A DNA stretch of 64,000 bases. It comes from Hygrophila difformis. Taxonomy: Eukaryota; Streptophyta; Magnoliopsida; Lamiales; Acanthaceae. Numbering within the stretch: the first letter of the stretch is position 1; each line of letters begins with the position of its first letter. The stretch lies in assembly GCA_030278955.1 (NCBI GenBank), contig JAOANR010000003.1:56661628-56725627 (forward strand), given 5' to 3'. The translations under genes and the position numbers were made by a program. The notes below the pieces were generated by a model, which saw only the letters and a program-made list of their open reading frames with translations, did not search any database and was not told the DNA's origin. Below, one piece after another: positions 11,870 through 21,973 of the stretch.

Positions 11870-12252
11870 CATCGAAGCTATTGATGCTATCAGGACCCCA
11901 AACAGACTCCATCCTTAATTATGCAGCGAATAGTGGAACGCATTCGGGAGATGTCGTAGAATGGGCTGGAGGAATGTATTAATTCGATGCATGTTTGGAG
12001 ATGAGAAGGGAACAAGGTGGCCGACGGGTTGGCAAACCGTGGAGCTTCGAAGGAGGAGGAGTTCTACACCACGCATGTTCTTTTCCACCGGATTTTTCAT
12101 CCAATAGGCATTGGCAGCGGACGCTTTGGGTGTTTGCTAGCCTAGGCTGCAGTATTGGGTTGTCTTATTGTTGTTTTGGTCTCCTGTGTTTGTGTTTGGT
12201 TTGTATCGGTTAACCTTCTCTGGCTCTTGGTTTACCAAAAAAAAATTAAAAA
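11870..12252 (+). pseudogene. 3' remnant of a LINE/RNase H-type retroelement
   Basis: In one frame (with stops at about 11886, 11956 and 12001) the sequence reads through IMQRIVERIREMS and then EGNKVADGLANRGASKEEE, followed by 26 more residues to a stop. EGNKVADGLANRGA is the conserved C-terminal RNase H motif of plant non-LTR retrotransposon proteins. About 85 bases after the stop lies a short A-rich tail (12236-12252), as expected for a LINE 3' end. The 5' part is missing or too decayed to see, so this is a 5'-truncated dead copy. It could instead be a captured reverse-transcriptase-like RNase H domain. Confidence 0.6.
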
Positions 12253-12604
12253 ATCTAATGACCAATCATGAGTAAATTTCAAAATTTATCATCACCATCA
12301 ACTTTCATGTATTGAATAAATTTCCACTTTACATCCTAAATAATTTTTTTATAGTATTTTTTTAAATGTTTATACATAAACTTTCGAGATAATAATTTTT
12401 TTGAGCCATTTCTAGATTTTCTCCAAATGCAGGAACACTCCACGGGCCAACAATCTTTATGGCCCAAAGTGAAAATCATATTATCCTGGTGGCCTATTTA
12501 AGTTTTTTATTTTTTTATATAATTAAAATAAATAATATGTCTTTCATCAATTCATCCCATTATTTATGTACAACTTTCATTTTTTGTCCACACGAATAAA
12601 AAAA

Positions 12605-12835
12605 TAATCACTTAATAACAATGTGCCAAACCACATTTCGAGGCAAACCGCTAAAATGAGATTGTTCAATGCCTTGGTACTACTAGATCTGTCACACCAA
12701 TGTGCGTCTTCCCATCGGAGACCCCTCAACATAAGGTTAGGGATTCGATTTCCCTCCTGACCCCCTATCCATTCCATATACTATCCTCTTTGTAATTTAT
12801 GTAGCTTGAGTTCTCAAAAGTAAAAATAAAATAAA
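12605..12835 (+). mobile_element. SINE-like element, copy 1 (+)
   Basis: The segment carries a pol III B-box-like motif, GGGATTCGATTTCCC (about 12731-12745). It then has a tail (ctctttgtaatttatgtagcttgag) resembling that of the SINE at 28.4 kb, and ends in an A-rich stretch (12817-12855). Its first ~130 bp occur again inverted at about 12980-13105. I could not define a target duplication. Confidence 0.45.
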
Positions 12836-12977
12836 GAAAACAAAAATAAAAATACTTTCTTTTGGAAAGAAAGATCAACTATCGAATTTTTCGGTTCCTA
12901 ACATATATTTCTTTAGAAATGACATTAGAAACAATAAGGACTTCTCCAACCATCAAGAGAAAGTGAAATAAAATTAA

Positions 12978-13107
12978 AGATTATGAGGATAAGGGTCTCC
13001 GATTGGAAGGCGTGCATTGGTGTGACAGAGGGGTATCGAGGCACTAAGCAGCCTCATGTTAGTAGTTGGCCCCGAGATGTGGTTTGACACATTGTTATTA
13101 AATAGAG
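12978..13107 (-). mobile_element. SINE-like element, truncated inverted copy 2 (-)
   Basis: The reverse complement starts with ttaataacaatgtgtcaaac followed by cacatctcgggg, then tgtcacaccaatgca and ggagaccc. These match, in order, the blocks at 12611-12725 of copy 1. Only the head is present; the B-box and A-tail part of copy 1 has no counterpart here. The two copies form an inverted repeat of about 120 bp with a ~250-bp loop. Confidence 0.55.
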
Positions 13108-13583
13108 AAAAATAAAATTAACAAAAAAAAAAAAAAAACCCATGCTAGCGGGTGAAAGAGGAAGAGGTTCTATATGCCATTTCCATGAGATATATAATTT
13201 CTTCGAGGTTAATTGCATGAATTCTTCTCATTATTCTTCTTTCTTTGACCTTAGTAGAAATCAAAGTTTCCCTAGACTGCTTAAGGAGTCTGAATAAATT
13301 CCAATCTATAAATTCAAACTCGCTAATTAACCCTCTGCAGGTTAAAAAGACGAGTCATAATGATGAAGACATGAATTGATCATACAAACCATTGGATAAT
13401 GAAATGTAAATAAAAATTATCTGAGTTCCAGAGAGAGTTGTTTGGAATAAGACTAGAGAAGAACAGATTGAAATCCATAGATAGTAGTTCTACTTATCTT
13501 GCAGTACCATCTTACTCTTAATTATTCTGAAGGGGATTCTAGCGAGATAACAATGTGAAAATTGGATACAACACATCCAGGCA

Positions 13584-13842
13584 TCATTTCCACTTCTTAA
13601 ACATGCCTTTATGCTTGTGTTTCCCAAATAATTTTCCTCTCTTGAACTTGCCATGCTTTCCAAACTTTCCATGCTTTCCAAATTTGCCATGCTTGAACTT
13701 ACCATGATGCTTGAACTTCCCTCCATGATGGACCATGCCAGGATACCCATGGTGCCCATGGTGAGCGCCCAAGGCAGCTGCAGCTGCCGCCGCACCTCCA
13801 GCTATGAGTCCTCCAATCCCTCCTGATCACCAAAAATAGGCA

Positions 13843-13911
<69 letters not shown>

Positions 13912-14606
13912 CCACAATAAAATAGTATGTGGTCAGTATTTAGCGACGATTAAATATCGTTAAAACATGAATGAAAAATAAAATGTGTGGCAAAACCCAA
14001 TTTTCCGGTTTAGTGATACTCTTAACAACATTTTTCCGAGGTGTTGCTAATAACATTTTTATAGTTGTGATGTAAAGAAAGTATTCAGAAGTAGAATCTA
14101 ATCATGTATTGTTGATAAGCACAACACATGACGAAAAATATTCGTTAAGCACGGCCATTCATTCTATTGTTCTTATTAAAGATTGCATTTCATAAAAAAA
14201 TGAGAACATAAACCAAAGCAAACCATCAAAGTTCACTCTGATATATCATATATGCAAATGAAGCGTTGAGGATAGTACCGGACTTTGTTGAGCCAGATGC
14301 ACCAGGGTGGGGGTAGCCTTGAGGTGGCGCACCAGGGTAGCCTTGTGGCGGATAGCCAGGTTGAGGATAGCCTTGAGGATATCCATGTGGGGGATAGCCT
14401 TGTGGGGGGTACCCTTGTGGTGGATACCCTGATGGGGGATAGCCTTGTGGGTATCCTGCTGGTGGATACCCTTGTGGTGGATAGCTATCCGGTGGGGGGT
14501 AACCTCCCGGTGCTGAGATGTGCTGCCCGGGCGGAGGATATCCCGGTGCACCTTGGTTTTCAGGGGTAAGACCTTTGTCAGATTTTCCTTCCTCTCCACC
14601 TCCCAT
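13584..14606 (-). CDS. Glycine-rich protein A3-like (Gly-Tyr-Pro-rich) protein
   Basis: Two exons, 14606-14279 and 13822-13584, join in frame at a GT-AG intron and encode about 188 residues. After MGGGEEGKSDKGL the N-terminal half is a run of GYPPQ/GYPP/YPPQG repeats (about residues 20-105). The exon junction leads into GGIGGLIAGGAAAAAAALG, a hydrophobic Gly/Ala stretch that may insert in a membrane. A His/Lys/Gly-rich tail follows (GKFKHGKFGKHGKFGKHGK). This order (GYPP repeats, Ala-rich segment, HGKFK tail) is the plant glycine-rich protein A3 / XYPPX-repeat family. Its role is poorly defined. The frame is intact. The intron is 456 bp and contains a long (ATT)n run. The upstream region is shared with COG6 and now carries a Copia insertion. 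Confidence 0.9.
13843..13911. repeat. (ATT)23 microsatellite in the intron of the A3-like gene
   Basis: An uninterrupted run of about 23 ATT units, 19 bp inside the intron from its 3' splice site (13823). Shorter ATT runs occur in COG6 intron 1. Its closeness to the acceptor means length changes could affect branch point to acceptor spacing. Confidence 0.95.
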
Positions 14607-15209
14607 TTTTTGTGATTTCAGTTACAATTATCACCTAAAAGATCACAAACATATGAGACCAGGAAGAATTCACATATGAAAGCAATTCCAGACATTTATC
14701 TTCATCTAGAAACGAGGAATGAAGCAAATTTGCATCCAACAATCACAAGTAGCTACATTTTCAACCAAATACACATCTAGCTCATTGGATTACAATCCCT
14801 CGTCCAAACTATCCCAATTCTGCACAGATCCACCATAAGAATCCAACATCACATAGATTTCTGTCGATTTTAATCAGAATTGATCATTTTTCAAATTTTC
14901 ATATGCGATCGCCCATGATATGCAGATTACAACTATCCAATGGATATACTAGAATATCCAATCTATAACATTTCAATAGCATTTATGCAGCCATAGGAAA
15001 AAACATTTACAGGCTCAATCACTGTTCTCGACCCCAACAGACAATGCAGAACGGTCAAATTCAACTGCCGCATATGACGAAATTAACAAAAACCTTACTG
15101 AATCTAAGCGAAATTTCTCTTAAAAACATATCAAAGCAATGCAGTTCTTGATTCCAAACTTGGTAAAATTGCACACAAGAGTATTCGCAAGAAAAAAAGT
15201 AGTGGAAAT
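14607..15209. promoter_or_regulatory. Upstream region of the A3-like gene, cut by a Copia insertion
   Basis: About 600 bp between the A3-like start codon and the 5' LTR. Together with 20346-20777 it made up an original intergenic space of roughly 1.03 kb between two divergently transcribed genes. No clear TATA box is visible close to the A3-like ATG. Confidence 0.5.
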
Positions 15210-15645
15210 TGTTAGGTGGTGCATTATGGGTAGATTTGTTAGATGAAGATGGACTTGTAGATGAGCTTGTTAGGTGGTGCACATGATTGTTAGATGGGAA
15301 GGCAAAAATTGCCTATAAAAGGCATTGCTAGGCATTCATTTCAAACACACCACAAGAGAGAAAATTGAGAGTTTTAGCTTAGAGAGTTCTATACTCTTAA
15401 GCTTGTGTTTTGTAGGTTTTTCTTTTGTGAGGAGTCATTTGTTGAGTGGTTTTGTGGGTAAGGCAAATATTGTCCAAACCCTTTTGTAATATTTGCCTCT
15501 CATAGTGAAAATTTGTTTCTCCTTTTGCCCGTGGATGTAGGTCGGATTGACCGAACCACGTAAATTCTCCGTGTTTGTTTATTTTGCTGCATTTGGCTAA
15601 TTTGGGTTTACAATTGGGTTTGTTTTTGGGCCTATTTCCGCAACA
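15210..15645 (+). repeat. 5' LTR of the complete Copia element
   Basis: Begins TGTTAGG and ends GCAACA. TATAAAA at 15314-15320 sits inside a short inverted repeat (GCC...GGC) and is the likely core promoter. The phrase gttaggtggtgca occurs twice near the start (15211 and 15269), a short internal duplication in U3. Confidence 0.97.
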
Positions 15646-15648
15646 AAC

Positions 15649-15660
15649 TGGTATCAGAGC
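15649..15660 (+). promoter_or_regulatory. Primer binding site (initiator Met tRNA)
   Basis: TGGTATCAGAGC, three bases after the 5' LTR, is the standard plant Copia PBS complementary to the 3' end of tRNA-iMet. Confidence 0.95.
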
Positions 15661-15775
15661 CCTGATTGCGTAGTATGCTCTGTGGTCGCAGTTAATCTGA
15701 TCTTCCACATCAGAAACGCATCTCGGTTAAGCTACCCTTTTGTGAGATTTGTTTGTGCCTTTTTTTGTTAGCAAA

Positions 15776-18700
15776 ATGTCGGCCATAAATATTAAGGTTG
15801 ACAAGTTCACGGGGAGGAATAGTTTTAGTCTTTGGCAAATTAAAATGCGGGCTTTGTTAAAGCAACAAGGCCTGTGGGCTCCACTGAAGGAAAAGGTAGA
15901 TCCAGATAATGCTGAGATGGTGAGCCTGGAGGAGAAGGCTCATTCAACCATCTTATTGTGCCTAGCAGATGATGTTATTACCGAAGTTGCGGCGGAAACA
16001 AAGGCGTCTGGTCTGTGGTTAAAACTCGAAAGTCTTTACATGACTAAGTCTTTAACCAACAAGTTGCTATTAAAGCAACGTTTGTTCAGCCTACGGATGC
16101 AGGAAGGTACATCTCTTCGAGACCATCTCGATAGATTAAACACTATCTTGCTGGAGTTGCGTAATATTGATGTCGTTATCGAGGACGAAGATGCTGCATT
16201 GATATTATTAGTATCTTTACCACTATCATTTGAAAATTTTGTACAGTCATTTATAGTTGGTAAAGATACTGTCAGTTTAGAAGATGTACGTGCTGCTCTG
16301 CATAGTAGGGAATTGCGCCATAAGGCATCTTCGAGTAATGTAGATGATCAGGCTGCTGGGCTCGTTGTTAGCAGTGGCAAGGGACATGGAAAATTTGTAA
16401 AACAAAAGAAGAAAAAGTCTTTTGTTAAAGGTCCCAAGCCAGGTGATGTCTGCAATTATTGTAAAGAGAAAGGACATTGGAAGACCCAGTGTCCCAAGAT
16501 GATGAAGAAGCAACAACAGGGAACGCAACAGGAGTCTGTCTCTGTTGCGGTCAACGGCGATACAGATCCAGAGGATCATTTGGCTTTGGTCACAAGCGTG
16601 CAACCATCGCAAGATGATGTATGGGTTCTTGATTCTGGAGCATCATACCACATGTGTCCTAACAAAGAGTGGTTTTCGAGCTACGAACCAGTCGATGGAG
16701 GAAATGTTTTTATGGCAAATGATTCTGTCTGTAAGACAGCTGGGATTGGTTCTATCAAACTTAGAACACATGCCGGTGAAATTGCAACTCTGCACGATGT
16801 CAGACATGTTCCAAAGCTGAAGAAGAATCTGATATCCTTAAGAGTCCTTGACAATAAGGGTTTCAGATACGAAGGGGAGCATGGAGAACTCTACATCATG
16901 AAGGGATCGTCCGTGGTCTTGAAAGGAGTCTTGCATGGATCTCTGTATGTTGTGCAGGGATCTACTGTAGTAGATTCTATAGCTGCTGTTGCTGATACTT
17001 CTGATATGTCCAAGCTATGGCATATTAGACTTGGGCATATGAGTCAGAGGGGAATGCAGATCCTGTCAAGTCGTGGTCTTCTTGAAGGTCACAAGTTAGC
17101 TGAGTTCGGGTTCTGTGAGCACTGCACATTTGGTAAATTACATCGTACCAAATTTGGAAAGGCAACTCACAGAACAAAATCGACGTTGGATTACATTCAT
17201 TCTGACTGTTGGGGTCCTTCACGAGTTGAGTCGCTTGGGGGCAGCAGATACTTCTTATCCATTATCGATGATTATTCAAGGATGACTTGGGTAATCATGA
17301 TGAAGGAAAAGGGCGAAGCTTTCTTGAAATTCAAGCAGTGGAAGGCATTGGTAGAGAACCAGACCAACAAGAAGATTAAAAGGCTTCGAACTGATAATGG
17401 TTTGGAATTCTGTTCGAGGGAATTCAATGAGTTCTGCAAGAACAATGGAATTGCACGGCATCACACAGTCAGGAACACTCCACAGCAAAATGGAGTGGCA
17501 GAGCGTATGAATCAGACGCTTTTGGAGAGGGCACGCTGCATGCTCTCAAATTCTGGATTGCCAAGGAGCTTTTGGGCAGAAGCAGTTAACACTGCTTGTT
17601 TTCTGATCAATCGGGGACCTCATACTGGAATTGATTGTCGGATTCCTTATGAGGTTTGGTCGGGTAATTCCTATGATTACTCGAATTTGAAATCTTTTGG
17701 ATGTGCGGCTTATTATCACGTAAGCGAGGGGAAACTGGAGCCCAGAGCAAAGAAGGGCGTTTTCGTAGGGTATGGAGATGGAGTCAAAGGATTCAGAATT
17801 TGGTCACCTTCTGAAAAAAGAGTTATCTTGAGCAGAAGTGTGGTGTTTGACGAGAATTCTATCCTCAGTATGCCTACGAAGGTGGTGAATGTCTCAGAAA
17901 ACTCGGGTGCTGACAGTAAGGTGGAGCTTCAACTTTCACCTGATGATTCAGATGAACAACGAGAGGTTGAGCAAGGGCAGGAAGTGCACTTGGATTCCAA
18001 TCAATCAACCGAAGTTGAACCACCTGAAACCAACCTACCATCGAGTTCAGCTGATGTGCCGAAGCAAGGAATTGCTTATGATCGTGCTAGAAGGGTGGGA
18101 GTCCAACCTCCTAGAAGATATCAAGATTTTGTCTGCTATACTCTACAAACAGCTGAAGATTTGAATTATTCTGAGCCCTCCACTTACAAAGAAGCCGTAT
18201 CATGTGGCGAGTCTGTACGGTGGCTTGCTGCAATGGGAGATGAAATGGAGTCGTTAAATAAGAACGACACTTGGGAGCTAGTCAAACAACCACCTGAAAG
18301 GAAGATTGTTACTTGCAAATGGATCTTCAAAAGAAAGGAAGGTGTTTCACCAGCTGAGGGCATACGATACAAAGCCAGACTAGTTGCTAGAGGATTTACT
18401 CAGAGGGAAGGAGTTGATTACAACGAGATTTTCTCACCTGTGGTCAGACACACTTCCATTCGTGTCCTGTTGGCTATGGTAGCGCATCAGGATCTGGAGC
18501 TCGAACAACTAGATGTGAAGACAGCCTTTCTTCATGGGGAATTGGAGGAGGAGATCTATATGTCTCAGCCTGAAGGTTTTCTTGTACCAGGAAAAGAAAA
18601 CCATGTTTGCAAATTGAAGAGACCATTATATGGTCTGAAGCAATCCCCGAGACAGTGGTATAAAAGATTTGATAGCTATATGGTTGAGCTTGGCTACAAC

Positions 18701-19729
18701 AGAAGTCCATATGATTGTTGTGTATATCACAACAAGTTAGAAGATGGTTCGAACATCTACTTGCTTCTGTATGTAGATGACATGCTCATTGCTGCACGGA
18801 ACAAGGCCGATATTCAGAAATTGAAAGGTCTACTGAGTGCAGAGTTCGACATGAAGGATTTGGGTGCAGCGCAGAAAATTCTGGGGATGGAGATCTATCG
18901 AGATAGAGATCAGAAGAAGCTTTTCTTGTCACAGAAAAGCTACATCCAGAAAGTTCTGTCAAAGTTTGGAATGTCTTCGGCGAAACCTTTGAATACTCCA
19001 TGTGCTACTAATACACAACTCTCAGCTACCTTTGCACCTAAATCTGAAGCTGAGAAGGAGTATATGGCAAAGGTTCCATATTCTAGTGCAGTGGGCAGTT
19101 TGATGTATGTCATGGTGTGCACTAGACCTGATTTGGCACAGGCAGTCAGCGTGGTTAGCCGATTCATGGCGAACCCGGGAAAAGAGCATTGGCTTGCTGT
19201 GAAGCGAATTTTTCGCTACTTGAGAGGTACATCTGATGTTGGTCTCATTTATGGAGGCGACTTGCAGTGTTCGGTGGTTGGGTATTCTGATTCTGATTAT
19301 GCTGGAGATGTGGATAGCAGGAGATCAATGACTGGTTATGTTTTCACTCTTGGAGGCTCTGTCGTTAGTTGGAAAGCAACTTTGCATGCTACAGTAACAC
19401 TGTCTACCACGGAGGCAGAATACATGGCGTTGACAGAGGCTGCCAAAGAGGGAATTTGGTTAAAAGGACTGGTTGGCGATCTTGGTCTACATCAAGATCA
19501 AGCAGTTGTGTATTGTGATAACCTCAGTGCAATATGTTTGGCTAAGGATCATGTTCATCATGAGAGAACCAAACACATTGACGTGAGATATCATTTTCTG
19601 AGATCAGAATCGAGGATCAAAGTGCAGAAGATTGCTACGGCAGATAATCCTGCAGATATGTTCACTAAGCCAGTACCTCATAGCAAGTTTCGACATTGCT
19701 TGGACTTGCTAAATGTTTTGAGCTGCTGA
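15776..19729 (+). CDS. Copia Gag-Pol polyprotein, intact (1317 aa)
   Basis: The ATG at 15776 ([15 protein letters not shown]) starts an uninterrupted frame. Order: Gag (about residues 10-215, with [19 protein letters not shown]), CCHC zinc knuckle [14 protein letters not shown] near 225, aspartic protease [11 protein letters not shown] near 284, GAG-pre-integrase ([14 protein letters not shown]), integrase with Asp residues in [10 protein letters not shown] and [10 protein letters not shown] and Glu in [10 protein letters not shown] near 575, reverse transcriptase with YVDDMLIAA near 1000, and RNase H (YSDSDYAGD near 1170; [10 protein letters not shown]). The domain order PR-INT-RT-RH is Copia. 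Gag and integrase resemble the Tork/Tnt1 group. No catalytic motif is missing. The protein would package RNA, copy it and integrate the DNA. Confidence 0.97.
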   Translation: MSAINIKVDKFTGRNSFSLWQIKMRALLKQQGLWAPLKEKVDPDNAEMVSLEEKAHSTILLCLADDVITEVAAETKASGLWLKLESLYMTKSLTNKLLLKQRLFSLRMQEGTSLRDHLDRLNTILLELRNIDVVIEDEDAALILLVSLPLSFENFVQSFIVGKDTVSLEDVRAALHSRELRHKASSSNVDDQAAGLVVSSGKGHGKFVKQKKKKSFVKGPKPGDVCNYCKEKGHWKTQCPKMMKKQQQGTQQESVSVAVNGDTDPEDHLALVTSVQPSQDDVWVLDSGASYHMCPNKEWFSSYEPVDGGNVFMANDSVCKTAGIGSIKLRTHAGEIATLHDVRHVPKLKKNLISLRVLDNKGFRYEGEHGELYIMKGSSVVLKGVLHGSLYVVQGSTVVDSIAAVADTSDMSKLWHIRLGHMSQRGMQILSSRGLLEGHKLAEFGFCEHCTFGKLHRTKFGKATHRTKSTLDYIHSDCWGPSRVESLGGSRYFLSIIDDYSRMTWVIMMKEKGEAFLKFKQWKALVENQTNKKIKRLRTDNGLEFCSREFNEFCKNNGIARHHTVRNTPQQNGVAERMNQTLLERARCMLSNSGLPRSFWAEAVNTACFLINRGPHTGIDCRIPYEVWSGNSYDYSNLKSFGCAAYYHVSEGKLEPRAKKGVFVGYGDGVKGFRIWSPSEKRVILSRSVVFDENSILSMPTKVVNVSENSGADSKVELQLSPDDSDEQREVEQGQEVHLDSNQSTEVEPPETNLPSSSADVPKQGIAYDRARRVGVQPPRRYQDFVCYTLQTAEDLNYSEPSTYKEAVSCGESVRWLAAMGDEMESLNKNDTWELVKQPPERKIVTCKWIFKRKEGVSPAEGIRYKARLVARGFTQREGVDYNEIFSPVVRHTSIRVLLAMVAHQDLELEQLDVKTAFLHGELEEEIYMSQPEGFLVPGKENHVCKLKRPLYGLKQSPRQWYKRFDSYMVELGYNRSPYDCCVYHNKLEDGSNIYLLLYVDDMLIAARNKADIQKLKGLLSAEFDMKDLGAAQKILGMEIYRDRDQKKLFLSQKSYIQKVLSKFGMSSAKPLNTPCATNTQLSATFAPKSEAEKEYMAKVPYSSAVGSLMYVMVCTRPDLAQAVSVVSRFMANPGKEHWLAVKRIFRYLRGTSDVGLIYGGDLQCSVVGYSDSDYAGDVDSRRSMTGYVFTLGGSVVSWKATLHATVTLSTTEAEYMALTEAAKEGIWLKGLVGDLGLHQDQAVVYCDNLSAICLAKDHVHHERTKHIDVRYHFLRSESRIKVQKIATADNPADMFTKPVPHSKFRHCLDLLNVLSC

Positions 19730-19909
19730 TTGCCTCTTCGAGGCATTTTGTTTTCCCTGATGGGAAATTTGAAGGCAAAAGAAGAGTTGGAGTACCGTTT
19801 GGCACATTTGTGTGCATGATTTAGGTACATTTGTTTTCAGGAAAGTTTGAGATCAATGTGGAGTTTGCTCATCATTCGACTTTCATTAATATGCACCAAG
19901 GTGGAGATT

Positions 19910-20345
19910 TGTTAGGTGGTGCATTATGGGTAGATTTGTTAGATGAAGATGGACTTGTAGATGAGCTTGTTAGGTGGTGCACATGATTGTTAGATGGGAA
20001 GGCAAAAATTGCCTATAAAAGGCATTGCTAGGCATTCATTTCAAACACACCACAAGAGAGAAAATTGAGAGTTTTAGCTTAGAGAGTTCTATACTCTTAA
20101 GCTTGTGTTTTGTAGGTTTTTCTTTTGTGAGGAGTCATTTGTTGAGTGGTTTTGTGGGTAAGGCAAATATTGTCCAAACCCTTTTGTAATATTTGCCTCT
20201 CATAGTGAAAATTTGTTTCTCCTTTTGCCCGTGGATGTAGGTCGGATTGACCGAACCACGTAAATTCTCCGTGTTTGTTTATTTTGCTGCATTTGGCTAA
20301 TTTGGGTTTACAATTGGGTTTGTTTTTGGGCCTATTTCCGCAACA
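19910..20345 (+). repeat. 3' LTR of the complete Copia element
   Basis: Same length and, on reading, the same sequence as the 5' LTR. It is directly preceded by the purine tract at 19898-19907 and followed by GAAAT. Its TATA box (about 20014-20020) points toward COG6, so read-out transcription into the COG6 leader is possible. Confidence 0.97.
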
Positions 20346-20504
20346 GAAATAAACAAATCGCTTACAATGCGCGTCCAAAAACTTTTAATCCGACCAAAAT
20401 ACATCTTTTCGATATTAATGAAGGAACCCCTGAAAGATCGAGCGGGCGAATAGTGGACATGCACGAATTTCTCAACATTTGATTTTAAACGTCCAATGTT
20501 TCAA

Positions 20505-20585
20505 TTGGGCCCAAAAGTGGGCCCACGTCCAAATATTTGGGCCTTTACGATAAATTTAATATAGGCCCAAAATATGTGGCCCATT
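20505..20585 (+). promoter_or_regulatory. Cluster of site II (TGGGCC/GGCCCA) elements before COG6
   Basis: Within 80 bases there are at least five TGGGCC or GGCCCA motifs on one or other strand (ttgggcccaaaagtgggccc, tttgggcct, taggcccaaa, tggcccatta). Site II elements are typical of plant housekeeping promoters bound by TCP factors. They lie about 195-275 bp before the COG6 ATG, downstream of the Copia insertion, so the core promoter seems spared. Confidence 0.65.
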
Positions 20586-20777
20586 AATTCAGTTGTACTC
20601 CTTGTCAATTGGTTCAGCTCTACGCCTGTACGACTTTCGGACTGATCTTTAATCGCCGTTTTCCGTCGCCGCTGAATTCCGGAGTCTTCCGCAGATTTTA
20701 TCTCAAAACTACAAAAAGGGTTATATTTATATGCAATTGTTCCTTACGTAGCTGAAATTTCGAGAGACGGATAGAAA

Positions 20778-21917
20778 ATGGGGACGGCCGCTGCATTGGC
20801 GCCGGGGCTGTCACGGAAGCTGAAGAAGGTATTGGAGACTCGTACCGACACTCCTGATCTGCTCGCTTCGCTTAACACACTCTCTGAATTTTATTCGGAG
20901 AACACCGCGCACGGCCGCAGAAATCTCCGATCCACCGTCGAGAAGCGTGCCCTGTCGATCAATGAGGAGTTCCTGGCATCCTCAGCGTCCGCTCAACAGG
21001 TGTGCAATCGGAACCGTATTGAACAGTTTGGAATTGATTTGCTGATTTCAAGTGTATTATTGATCTGCTGGAAGTTTGATTATAGTATAACTGCATTCTA
21101 AAGCGTAGGACTTGTATGATCTGCTCTTGCATTTTTGCTTGCACCTTGTTTTAATGGGGATGAAAATGCATCGATCTGTTTAGAGAAGTAGACTGGCGTT
21201 GCTTAGAGCTTGATTAAGTGGTATGTTACCGATTTCAAGGTGTCTGGGGATAATTGAGCTAAATATAAGTAGCACCTGTATTAAACCTGATGATGTGCTC
21301 TGTGATAGCCGAATCAAGCAATTGAGCTGCAAGAAAATGTCATGATTCTATTGCTCACGTCACAAGTTCGACTTTACTGCAGAATTCTTACAATAGTGAT
21401 GTCCTAATTCTTCCTTTATTTGACATAAATCCACCAAGCGAGACAACAGTTATTTGCTGGTTCTACATTTGCGTTTCCAGTCAATAGTTAAGAGTATTTT
21501 GCAGAGTAGGACAAATAGTAGATAGTAGTAGTTGTGACTTATACTGTATTCACCACAATTGCTTCAGTAACATGACTCTGGCATGCTTGTGATTGTTATT
21601 ATTATTATTATTATTATTTTAATGCATAGTTGCTTATTGTGCCATAAATTCTATGATTTAGTTATGTATGAACACAGAGATAGGTGTCTTTTACTCATGT
21701 AATCTTTTGGTTGGAAAATAATCTTAAAAGTATCTGTTGGTTTTTTAGGCCTTGGACCGTGTTGAGGACGAAGTTAATGCCCTGGCTGAATGTTGTGACA
21801 AGTATGTCTTAATTCTCTTATTACTTTTTCCTTATATATCTCTTTCATCTGTCTAAACTTTGTGTATTGTGATGGAATAACTAGGTCATGGTCTTTAACT
21901 GTGTGTGTGGGTGTGTG

Positions 21918-21973
<56 letters not shown>

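Larger units (their letters stand above)
15210..20345 (+). mobile_element. Complete, young Ty1/Copia (Tork-like) LTR retrotransposon
   Basis: All parts of a complete element are present: 5' LTR 15210-15645, initiator-Met PBS 15649-15660, one uninterrupted gag-pol ORF, polypurine tract AAGGTGGAGA at 19898-19907, and 3' LTR 19910-20345. The LTRs are both 436 bp and I find no difference between them on reading. The 5-bp flanks are GAAAT on both sides (15205-15209 and 20346-20350), a perfect target duplication. LTRs are identical at insertion, so the event is recent. Nothing I can see prevents it from being autonomous. It sits about 0.6 kb upstream of the A3-like ATG and about 0.43 kb upstream of the COG6 ATG. 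Confidence 0.97.

Noticed and set aside
11634..11918. 94-codon plus-strand ORF upstream of the LINE remnant
   Set aside because: No recognisable domain, and it overlaps an unrelated minus ORF of similar length. The RNase H motif lies in another frame further on.
13699..13917. Minus ORF with a run of 22 Asn
   Set aside because: It is the translation of the (ATT)n intron repeat.
14246..14599. Alternative-frame ORFs over the GYPP repeat on both strands
   Set aside because: The in-phase frame starting MGGGEEG and its clean splice to the Ala-rich/HGKFK exon fit the A3-like family; the others are shadows.
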